Part shown: one piece after another, positions 1-11,000 of the stretch
Layout of the letters: every line of letters starts with the position of its first letter
Numbering within the stretch: position 1 is the first letter of the stretch
DNA from: Phoronis australis
Lineage: Eukaryota; Phoronida; Phoronidae
Length of the DNA: 64,000 nucleotides
Assembly (NCBI GenBank): GCA_002633005.1
Contig: NMRA01000208.1
Coordinates: 297,072-361,071 of the forward strand
Direction: 5' to 3'
The notes under the pieces: model-generated
The model's input: only the letters and a program-made list of their open reading frames with translations
Database searches by the model: none
Told to the model about the DNA's origin: nothing
Translations under genes and position numbers: made by a program

Positions 1-751
1 TTATAAATGGAAAATGTTTTCAAAATTACAATGCAAGGGTGATGAAATGTGACAGTGAACTCCACCAGAGTCCAACTATGAAACTCAAAATTCAACTAGA
101 AATTGTACGAGGCAAAAATAAAAAACTGTCATCACAAATATTTTGGTTTGTGATGATAAGTCACTACCTCACATTTATGCATGTATCTGAAAAAGGTATG
201 TGTGACGGGTAATTTTGTTTAGAGAGCCTGTCCACATGACCAGAAAGTCAAAACCCAGTAGAAACACTGGCAGTTCAGTAAGACTTATTTCTAGATGACA
301 GAGCCACCTTTGAGAGAAACACCAAAACAGGGATTGGTAAGCCCTTAAATGGTAATTAATCCACTAACTCATACAAACTGCCAAAACCAACTGATTTAGA
401 TCTCTACCTGTTATAAAATCGGCCACATTTTGCTCCTTACTAAGATTGGAAAGGATTTCTAGACTTTGGAAACAATTGAACTGTGAGGGAGCGTTCCCCT
501 GTGCCTAAGGGTCTGTCCAACACCTTCAAGACTGGACATACCATTGACTAGAGACCAGTCTCATTAAGTTGGTTGAGATGATGGGTTATTATTAGTCACC
601 AAGGAAAGATGGCCACCAGGAGAATTCCAGGTGATTTACTGTGCCTTTACAACATGGTTCACTTTACAACGTGGCCCACTTTACAACGTGGCCCACTTTA
701 CAACGTGGCCCACTTTACAACGTGGCCCACTTTACAAGGTAGTTCACTCAC
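1..751. other. HERC2 intron 7 (5' part), no coding signal
   Basis: The sequence between the left edge and the donor of HERC2 exon 7 shows no convincing exon on either strand. It contains the 17-bp minisatellite listed separately. The next HERC2 exon was not found and is presumed to lie outside the window. Confidence 0.6.
670..737. repeat. 17-bp minisatellite, four perfect copies
   Basis: The unit cgtggcccactttacaa is repeated four times without mismatch. It ends 9 bp before the reverse-strand GTGAGT donor of HERC2 exon 7 (746-751). Short open frames here on both strands are produced by the repeat. Confidence 0.95.
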
Positions 752-3700
752 CTCATCCATCTTCTCAGTCCTTACTTTCCCGGTCTGAACTTGCTGCATT
801 CTGTGAATCAAGGGCACCAGTGGCGCACAGTTGAGACTAGCGTTCATACGATTGTCCACGTCATTACCACAGCTGTTCCATAAGTTCAACAACAATAATA
901 CCTACAAAACAAACAACTTTTTCACTTTCTTGTTTTCATGAGGAAATTCAAAAAAAATTACGGTCATTAACAGTAAGCACATGATGACAGTTTCACATGA
1001 CTTGTCAAGATCTCTTGAGTGGTTTGCTAAGGATTTAAATTTATTTCTCCAAAATCAGAATTTAATTTGACACGTAACATTTTCAAGTTGCAATTATGAT
1101 GGTACGCTGGAAATGAAACCCCATCAGAGGTCTAGAACCATTTGTGACATTGCCGATAGCAAACACAAAAACTTACAGTAAGTAACACCCCAACATGTGA
1201 TCACATACACCATATATACTTTATGTGCTCATGTTTTGTTCCATGATTACAAAACCATATGTTTGTAAACAAAAGTGAAAAACATGCAAGTATCAGAAGA
1301 ATCATAATCCGCAGAAATTTTTATTGAACATAAATAGGCCTTGGGAATTCAATTGCCAATACAACTCTACACTGATAAAAGCTCGGTGCATAGCTGCTGC
1401 TCTTGAAATATAAAGCACCAACTTTTAATTCACAAGGATCGTGGCTTTGAAATAAACTAACTTCTGCGTTGTACAGCATTTTCGTCAGCAAATTCCGATT
1501 CAGGATGAAAACCAAACCAATGCATGGATGAACATAGCAGGACAATACGATTCAGAATTACATTTACATTACATTTACAATTACATTTACCACCATCCTC
1601 AAAATTCAAATACTCTGAACAATAATAGTGAACATGGTGATGACTAAAACATCTTAAAATGACGATTTCAAAAGTCCAGCTATTATTATCCAACCTAAAC
1701 CAGGGGTTACCATAGCAAAAACTGCTGTTACATAAGAGCCGTTTTGTCATACGCAGCAGAAATGTGTACAACATTAGCAAGATTTTCTATTTTCAAATTA
1801 TCAAGTAACCACCTTCCAATATTTCATTGTTGGTACATTATCAGTTGAGCGAATTATTGACACTATACGACAACTCTCCAGTCCAGCCACTCACCAGGTC
1901 CAGTACATGTCTCAGGGTCCCCTGTTGTACCATCAGTTCTAACAACAGGCAAAGCGCAGTCTGGCGATCTTGAACAGGTATTTTGTTGGACTTGCCTTCT
2001 CTGCAGATCACAAGTAACAATTGCAGTTATAAGAATAAAAAAGATAAAAACACGCAAAACTCTTAATACTAGATTCTACAGTGTTGCAGATATGAACGGA
2101 ATACAGAGTATGCTGAGGCCACAATCAGAATACAGAATCGATCAGATGTCACAATGACACTCAAATTAATCATAGTTTCTTTGGGTATAAGGACTAGACA
2201 AGTTGAGGGGTGAGTTTATCACTATATAAGATGACTTCTTGCCAAAGTGTAATTCAGGATTACAGTCAATAACTAACAGACGACCAACATAATGTACACT
2301 CCTTGTAGTAGATGAAGTTGATAAACAGGAATTGCAAATGGCAAACACGCTGTTTATTCCAAGACCTGCTAGCTGCGATACCTAAAATGTGACACCCGTA
2401 ATTTTCGCTGGACCTGAAATACACTGACAGGCTTAAGAGACTGTATACACAAAATGGGGTGACACCACACACATTCATTGTTGAGATTCACTGCTAATCT
2501 TGTATCAAGAGGAATATATGATGTCACGTATTCATCATATGTTACAATCACAAACCCCTGACATGGGGAAGAAATAGTTATATTTAACAGTTGGAAACAA
2601 TATGCGTCCCGCGGACAGGTCACTACTCACCCAGTTACGACGGCTCTCAGGAACTTTTCTGCCCTCTCCACCACCTCGTACCAAACATTAGAGACGGCCT
2701 TCTCCTCAAATAAGCTGGCCTCGGGTAGTGACCTCAGGGCATCCAATGACTCGTGCAGTAGTTCTGAGCACAGGTCGGCATCCTCACCCGATCGCCACGC
2801 ACGACGCAAGAAGGCAAACGCAAAACTTAGAGCCGCACGGGAACCTACTCGAGCCAATCCCGTAGTGGCTTTCTCTACAGGCTTCACAGTACTAGAAAAG
2901 AAGGATAATGAGCTGAGTGCACTGAGATATCGTAGTTCTACCAAAACAATGCAGAAATTCAGAAATATTTTGACAAACGGAGGCAAAAATTACCTTGATG
3001 GAGGTAAAAATTACCAATTGATTTTAAATTACTACAATCAGAAAAATGAAAACCACACTCACTACATACCCAACTAATCTTTAAATCTGACGTGCTGTCA
3101 AACATTCCAGATTTTGTTCAAAAAATTGTTTCAACCTCATTACTTTACAGACATGCTTATAAATGTCTTCCCAGGCAAATTTAAGCTCCAATAATCTTTG
3201 AACAATAGACTAATTCTTTTCTAACAATTCATTTCAAAATTGCATACTCTGTTCACCAACCACCTTCACATGCATCTCTCTTCCAATACAAGATCACCAC
3301 AACGCTCCACTTCATCGCCAGATAAATAACTACACCACGATATTACCTTCTTTGCAAGGATAGGTTAGCTTCCATCGTCTGCTGCTTTCGCTGTGGTGCA
3401 CGTGGTTCCACAGGGTTGTGGCGCGTCATGGCAACAAAGTACCTCTCCAAGACGACCAGCCTCTGCTGCAGTCTGATAGTGGACAGGGTAGTGTTGACAG
3501 CGTCAGAGCCCAACAGTCTGTTCTCATACAGCAGCGAGTGTAGACACTCCTTCAACTGGTGTTTGTCTGGGAAAATTACAGTAAGGTAAGATGACTTTTT
3601 GTCTTATCACAGCAATAAACAATCATCATCTCTGTTATCTAGCTAAGTGGTGAACTCAAAAGTCAATAGGTAGCGCTAGTGTATCAAGTATCCTACCCAT

Positions 3701-6700
3701 TGAAATGTCTACATTCAGGTGACCATGATGGAACCCTATCCCAAGAACGATTCCTTGTTGATGAACTACTTTCAGCTCCCAACCCAAAGTTCTCCACAAA
3801 AGAAAATTCAAACTCAAATGGCACTACAAATTTCATGTACATGTTCAAAAGTGTATGTCCGTACTCTAAGGAGTTTGCGTGAGAAGTCATGGAATAAACG
3901 CATTGGACTGTTACCAAAAGTCCAAAACATCCCAACTTTCTTTAAATTAAAAAAATTACTAATCTGCCAATAATTGGTAAAATTCAATTTCAGTGCAGTG
4001 ATGTGTCAAAACAGGTTGTCGAGAACAGTGCAGTCTATTCATATGTTAAAAACAGGGGCCTCCGAAGTGAGTATTGACTTAAATATACCGAAAATTTGTA
4101 AATATTGTGCTAAGCAATACAATACAAGCCAACTGTGCTAAGCAATACAATACAAGCCAACTGTGCTAAGCAATACAATACAAACCAACAGCAAACAGGT
4201 AAAACAACATTTCCGCGTCACGACAGTCAGATTCGCTTGCATACTCTTTCAGGCTTAATTTCAGCAGAAAACGATGAGTCATGATGGCTGTAACCTCTCA
4301 TCACAACGTTCTCATGCTACCACAATGGTTTGTTACAGAGAGTAACCGAGCATGTCAACCTAATTTCCAATGAACACATGTACAGGCCACTAGGCAGTAT
4401 GACAGTAACTTGATTATCATAGGGGGTATTACACAAGTACTACAATATCTGATGCCACAGTGAAAGTTTTGTTTATAATTTTTGATCACTCAAAGTTTTG
4501 TGTTTTTTCATAGCTCATAGCAGACTTTATTTAACTAAAGTGTAAGTCCGACACCTGCGTACAACTCGGTCGTCACAAAATCATAATCAAACAAAACTGG
4601 TTTCTACTTGTCACATGCTGCATCTTTTAAAGATATCACGAGGTTTGTTTACCAATAAATTAGAGTTCAACTATAGGAACAGTGAATAGCTTTCACACTT
4701 GATTTAAATTACCCAGTTTTGCTTACACTCAACTGTCATAGGGTGGAATTCTAAGTGCGCTCAGCCATTATGACGAGGAATAACGGGTCATTTGACTGTT
4801 TTGTTTTAGATTGTACATAGATGAGAACTTGAATATCTTACGAACTTTCAGTTGGTTCCTGAATGCTTATATTTGTTAATAAATTAGGGGGGTACTTGAC
4901 CATGCATTATGTACTGAAAGAAATTAACTGAACCTATGCAACAGATTTCAAACATGCTTTCAAAATTGGAATGTCTTTGTCCAGAGAAGAGTTTTAGAGT
5001 GATTTGAGGAATGTCAGCAGCCTTATCGAAAAACAAAAGATCACTTTTGGAAATTATTTTTGTCTGAAATTGGTGGGATTTTACCAAACTCATTTACAAA
5101 AGGGCTCTGCTGCCACACTAACTGATGAGTTCAAATGACTAAACAAACACCCACGTCAAGTGCAGCTTTAAGAAAGTTACCAAAACTTACAGAAAACTCA
5201 GGAGAGTCGAAGGCATTTTCTTTTGAGATTTAATTGCCAAGTCATTGTCAACACCCAAGGCCTGGACACACACACACGTCAGTGGACTGTTTACATACAC
5301 TGGAATCTATCAGTGTTCATGATACTACACTGCCTTCATACATGGCAATATGAACCAGAGTCACTGTATATACCTTGCATGTGTAGCCTGTGTGACCTGG
5401 ATTTCTGACTAGTTTTCCACAATGTACGAGTGAAGCTCAAAGCGAAGGGTTATAACTGTACATGTCTACTATATTTTTATATTTTGCATTGGAATCACTG
5501 CTGGGTTCTGCTCACCAGGTTGTGTGCCCCATGTCCAGGAATCAATCAACTGTTTTGATGGCCTGGGTACCTTCCCTTCCAGCTTGATTCTCTCCGCTTC
5601 TTCCTTATCCAGTTTCTGGCATGGCGGACAGTTACATCCATTGTTAGGGCCACAGTTACCATCACAACAGCTGCAGGACAACACCCTCATGCCACAGTAG
5701 TATCGGCCAGTCTCACCTAGCAATAAAGAAATGGTAGAGAAATGTTATCTTTACGGTACAGTCAAGAGTAAAAAGAATAAAGCGATTGAAATATGACAAT
5801 CAAGTAAAAGACAATTTTCCACTAAATAATTATACAATTATAGTAAATATAAATAGTAGATATTTGCGTTGGAAATGGGTCTATTTCAAAGTTTTAAATT
5901 ATACTTTAGTAACAACTATTATACCACTACTATATGTAATGTATCTCCGACATTAAACACTTGACTTGTAACAAGCCTCAAAAACAATTTAGTAAAATTT
6001 TGTAAAATGAAAAATTTGTAAGGATTATACATTATTTATGACCAAACACCAAACAGGAAAAGAGGCAATGATCTTCAACAGATGCTGTTGGTGAGCTCAC
6101 ACAACACAAGCAAATAGTCAACTAGTGCCATCTTTTGCATTACACAAGTTGTAAGCCTTTGGTGACTGCTACTTAAATGAATTATTCAACTTGAAACCTT
6201 TATTCATGTTTCATGAGCACTCAACACATTTTGTTGAATAATGTCCCTTATCTCCAATTGGTCAAGTCCAGTCACATGATCTCACCCTTTTTGGCCAGGA
6301 CACCAGCTGAGTTGTACATGCCATCATTGGAGTTTGTTGCCACCTCTCCATCTTTCACTAACTCATTCCAAAGATGACTCAGACCATCGTTGGTGAACGC
6401 CACCTGTCAGCAGTCAAAGACATTAAAACATTATTACCGATGAAAGGACTTATAGATTCATCTATGATAGTGATTAACATTAAAAACAAAGAATATGCTA
6501 AATCAGAAACCATGCAGAAATCTATGCTTAGCATAACATCAAGTCGCCAAATGCGATCAGGCAAAGTCCCAAGTTGCCACACTTGAAGTGAGGTCGCCAA
6601 AACAGAGACACCTAGTGTTGGGAGTTGCAAAAGTCCTGACTTCTACTAATGACGCATAGTTGGAAAGAGCAAGAATGAAATTAACTCCATAAATGAATTG

Positions 6701-7173
6701 AAAATTAAACTGAAGAAACGAGAGCATGTCTAGCTGGGTGACGATATTTTTAGACCAATGGAAAATTAAGTTACCAAACGACTTCTGCATTACTTAAAAC
6801 TGTTAGGAACAAATGTCTTAATCAGATTTTAATGTGATATCAGGGATTGTGAAAAACTAATAGCTGACATCATTAATGGTAGTCTGGCCCTGTAATGCGA
6901 ATGCTCAACCAATTTACTTCTTGATTGATAAAATAATGCAAACTAAACAATGTATAAGGAAACAATTATCTTTCAAACGTTCTTCAGGCTTTCTAGTTTC
7001 AGAAAATAAATATTTGGATAAATACACAAACTTGACAATAAGGTCCAATGTAACCTTAAAAGAATTCAAAGCAAAAAAGGATCTGTTAATTCACTTACCT
7101 GCAGATCTGTTTTTAGCCACTTGGCATCAAACCTGACCTGGGTCCTCAGCTTAAACTCTACAGCACGATTCAT
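752..7173 (-). CDS. HERC2: HERC2 E3 ubiquitin ligase, N-terminal part (7 coding exons, partial)
   Basis: Coding exons in transcript order: 7173-7099, 6403-6286, 5716-5516, 3566-3347, 2891-2631, 2000-1895 and 901-752. All have AG/GT borders and matching phases (0,1,1,2,2,0,0), and together give 377 codons. The start peptide ends in [10 protein letters not shown], like the HERC2 N-terminus. Exon 5 encodes an almost family-identical block with [19 protein letters not shown] and the following [12 protein letters not shown]. Exons 6 and 7 continue the HERC2 order ([12 protein letters not shown], then LLLLNLWNS). The full protein is a giant HECT-type ubiquitin ligase with RCC1 repeats, acting in DNA repair and centrosome and protein quality control. 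Only the region before the first RCC1 array is here, and the gene continues beyond the left edge. The ATG exon starts at an acceptor (7181), so an upstream non-coding exon must exist. Exon 3 carries a Cys-rich insert. Family identity is very secure. Confidence 0.95.
4105..4188. repeat. 28-bp tandem repeat, three copies
   Basis: The unit ctgtgctaagcaatacaata plus eight bases is repeated three times with period 28 within HERC2 intron 3. The last copy has a few changes. Confidence 0.9.
5516..5716 (-). other. HERC2: HERC2 exon 3: Cys-rich module plus DSW motif
   Basis: This exon is spliced in phase between a phase-1 acceptor and a phase-1 donor. Its first 28 residues hold eight cysteines in a compact pattern (YYCG, SCSCC, NCGP, GCNCPPC), followed by a charged stretch and then [12 protein letters not shown]. 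The last part matches the HERC2 segment just before the conserved LKECL block of the next exon. A compact, Gly/Pro-punctuated eight-Cys pattern suggests zinc binding, but no known zinc-finger class is matched from memory. I recall an acidic low-complexity stretch at this position in vertebrate HERC2, so the Cys cluster may be an invertebrate feature or a vertebrate loss. Confidence 0.75.
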
Positions 7174-8042
7174 GGCTCAGACTGAAAAGCATGAGATAAC
7201 GAAGGTACATTCAGTAGCATAATTACTCAAAAGAGAAATTACCTATTTTACAATTGATCAGTCAGTTGAGACATTGACTGCATCATTAAGAGGATGACGC
7301 TCTCAAAACCACTGACTAGGTCATAAATATTACATGTAGTTGAGACAGAAAAGTCGAGAAAAGATTACTGGCTAAGCCACAAATATTACATGTAGTTGAG
7401 ATAGACAGGATCCACTAGTGAAGAGCAGTTTTTTTAAAGAGACTAACCTCATATTCAAGCACATAAAAATTTCAATATTGCAAAAAATTCCCTCAATTAT
7501 CAACTTAACTACTACTAGCACACTCGGTAGTCTCGGTGATAACAGCTGAAGAAAACGATTAAAATCGTACTGAATTTAAGTCCAAACCTGGATGCGATGA
7601 CAACTATTATAATTATAAAAAGGAAGTACAGTCAAGCAAGTACCACATCATGCGTTACAAGAAAGCAATCCAGTCGTGACGCTCGTGACTCTGAGCAACA
7701 CGAAATGAACAATAATAACAATTACAGTCACACTGAATTGACTATTTTTACATGTTCATTGCCGATAAAACCGGCATTGAAAACCATATTTGGTAAGAAG
7801 AAAATGTAGTTAACCAAGGAAAATCATACCTTATTCGACGAATAAAACCATGTCTTAAAAGATCGCTCGTTTCTCCATAAAAGAGATGTCTCTGTGATGC
7901 ATCCAACTTGATTAACTGAGTGCCAGAAAATATGTTCAACCCAGAGAAAATGGTGGGTTGCAATGAAACGCTACCTGACGGGAAAACAATAAATTGCCTT
8001 TATGCCAGCCAAAAGAGGGCAGCACACGTAATAAACACAAGA
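7174..8042. promoter_or_regulatory. HERC2/SH3D19 divergent intergenic region, candidate bidirectional promoter
   Basis: The two start codons (7173 on minus, 8043 on plus) are only 869 bp apart and point away from each other. The HERC2 ATG exon begins after a TTTTCAG acceptor at 7181, so its transcript starts further upstream. A minus-strand donor-like site (AAG followed by GTATGA near 7828) could end the non-coding first exon. No TATA box is evident. Promoter function is inferred from gene layout only. Confidence 0.4.
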
Positions 8043-11000
8043 ATGGAGGGAGGAAGTGAACATCCTCCTCCTCCTCTTCCAAAACGTTCAGCTTTGACAA
8101 ATCTTTCAGGTAGGTGTTTCAAATAGTGCTGATGAGCCCAATGCTGCTCTTTACACATGAAGCCATTAAATGAAAAACAATCAAAGAGTATTCGTTATTC
8201 TATTGGCTACTGCATGTCACAGACAGTGCCAGTCAGACAGTGCCGTGGTCGTCAATCACTGTCAATCAATGCATTGGCTTTGCTACGCCTACGGCTATGT
8301 CATTGGCAGACATCGGTGTATTGCTACACCAGTGTTGTAGATGTGCTTCCGGTGAATCATATGAGCCTCTGTTAGCTACTCGCTATGAGCTGAATGGTTA
8401 GCACACTCGCCGGTTTTATGGGGGGGTCATTGGTTCGATTCCTGGGTTGGGTAATCTCGGCTATTACTTTGTATTACTACACCAGTACAGTCAGTGTCCT
8501 ACTTCCGAGCCGTTTTAATTCAGGCACGTTGCAGACACTTTCCTTAATTTTTAATAACTTTTGAAAGAGTCTCACCAGTCATCATGATTTAGTGTTCTTC
8601 TTAAAGTCTGGTGTGTTAATTGGACCTTGAACGGTAATACCTTAAATTTAATTCCTGAAGTATGTTAAGAGCATCGCTTTCAGCCCACCTGTGCCATAAG
8701 TTTTCTAGTGTAATAACGTGTTAGGCTTATTGGCTTGCCTTTGTCTACGTCACCGCGACAATCACCTTTTAATTCAAACAGCTGCGAACAACACCTGCAC
8801 AAAATAGTGTACTATTCAGACCATGATCTGACCTATATTCAATACAACTGTTATCCGACAGCTTTTGTTATTTGTGGTGGGATTTGGGAGTGACGCAATA
8901 TGGCAACTTCACCAGGTAGTCCTGATTAGACCAACACATCTGAAATAAGAAAGTTCTGTTGAAGTTGGCTTTAATTTGTATATCTTTGCACCAATATTGA
9001 AAGTTGTTGTATATGAGCTGGCCCCCCATATGCCAGAAGCTAAAATTGAGCAAATTATGCCTCACACTGATTAAATGAGATCGAAGACTTGTCGCTAAAA
9101 GTACCTTCATTACAGTAGGCAGCTTGTGTGCATACTACATACACACAAGTGAACGAGGACTATGTGCATCTTTCACCCCAAAGTCTCCAGCGAAGTCTCG
9201 GCACATCAAAAGCTTGGTGACGCCATCACAAGTTACTGGTAGACGTCATTCATAGGCTTGGCTGAATGTGTACTGGATGAGATAATTACTGTTGTAGCTA
9301 CAGCGCCTGTTAGGCATGAGAGTTTCAAAGTCAAAAATGAACAATAAGTAACTAAAGGCAAATGATCAATATGGCTATTTCTAAATTGAAAAGTAAATGT
9401 AAGCCAGCTTCAAATATTTTTAAAATCAGTGCATTATTAGAGAAATTAGCACGGGAATACATTTTGGTTTTCTTCAGCATTCTATCCCCTGCTGTGAGCA
9501 GTCTAAAAATGGCCAGTTGCTGATTTGGGCAACTGAATGAAGCACTAGTTAAAAAAAAAGTTTCATTTGCGGGAGTATTAGTTTGAGCTGGAAAGAATTA
9601 AAGATATTAACATCCTCCTAAGAAGCCCCTCTATGGTACTTATAACAACGAGACTTGGATGGTTAAATCAGTGTTATGTATTATTCACCTAAAAGCTTCC
9701 GGCGTATGGAGGGCTTGTGGAATGGCCAGCGTCTTTACTGAGGCCAGTTGAGACAGTGGTACAGTCTAATGAACTGGTTGATATCTGTATCGCCAAATGA
9801 ATTTTGGAAGAGTTTCTACCTAACCTAGTTAACAAGGAAACCATGAAGTGAAGTTAATTTTTTTATCAAAACAAAAATGTTTTGTAGTGAATTTGCTTGT
9901 CATTGAGAAGATTTTTTGCAATCTTTTTTACTACGAAACAATTTGTAAATTATTTTGTAGTAAAGAAACTTCAAGTTAACAAAAATAAATAGAAAACTCT
10001 TGAAAGAGTTAACATTAAGTAAAAGTAAATAACAAAGATCACCTGATTATGACAGAATAGAAATGCAAAGAATAGTTATGAATTTGTAAAAATATTAATC
10101 TTTGAAAAGATGGGAAAATAATAGGGTTTAACATAGAGGTATGACAAGGTGTCAAAAGTGGGGGGGAGGTTGCGGGTGAGTAAAACAGAAGAGTGTTTGC
10201 ACAGGCGATATTATACTGCTTTAAAAGTAATATTTTGTCTGTATGCCTTCGACGTTCACAGGAAATATGTTGCTTAGCAGTCGTCATGCTTTTTTGCGAG
10301 GAGGCCATTTCCCATCTTTTGTCATTTGCCATCAATGCAAGAACATAGTAAGACTCAGTTTCATGTTCCACAGTATTGTGTGAAGTTATCTTAGCTGTAG
10401 AGAAGTCTGCTATTACCAAGATTCCATAGGGATATCTTCAGTGTGGGGTCAAGCATTCAAACTATTTAGCCAAGATGAAATTGCCCATTGGCAAGCAATT
10501 TGGTGAGGCTTTATCTGAATCTGTCACACCTGGAACCAGAAATTCACAGCGCAGCAGTGCCATCTGGCGGTGTACTTTTGTTGCCTTCAGATAAAATGTT
10601 TACGGTACCGTAAGTATACTGTCTGTTGCAGATGGTGATGGGAACAGACCTGTCCCTGTTAGGAGGGCGCCCCCAGCCCCAGGTAGACCCCCACCCCCAG
10701 CCAGACCTACAAGCATGCCACCAAAGCCAGGTGTGTAGAATAGCAGGTGTGCTCAATCAATGTTGGAAGTGTCATCCTAAGACCATCAATAAATATTTCA
10801 CGAAAGCTCACAGTCTGTTTGTCACAGTATCATTTCGTTGGCAAACTTAATTACAGTAACTATACTTTAGACTTTGACCTTTGTGGAATTTATCGTAAAA
10901 TTTTCTACTTGCGAATTTTTCCTTTTCTTGTTTTCAGTAACTACAGAAGTTGCTTGATTGAAAATGAAAATCATTGAATGTAATCATTTTTAATTAATAT

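Noticed and set aside
8383-8450. tRNA gene
   Set aside because: A and B boxes are present but the cloverleaf stems are degraded and a conserved SINE tail follows. A second copy at 50431-50590 confirms a SINE.
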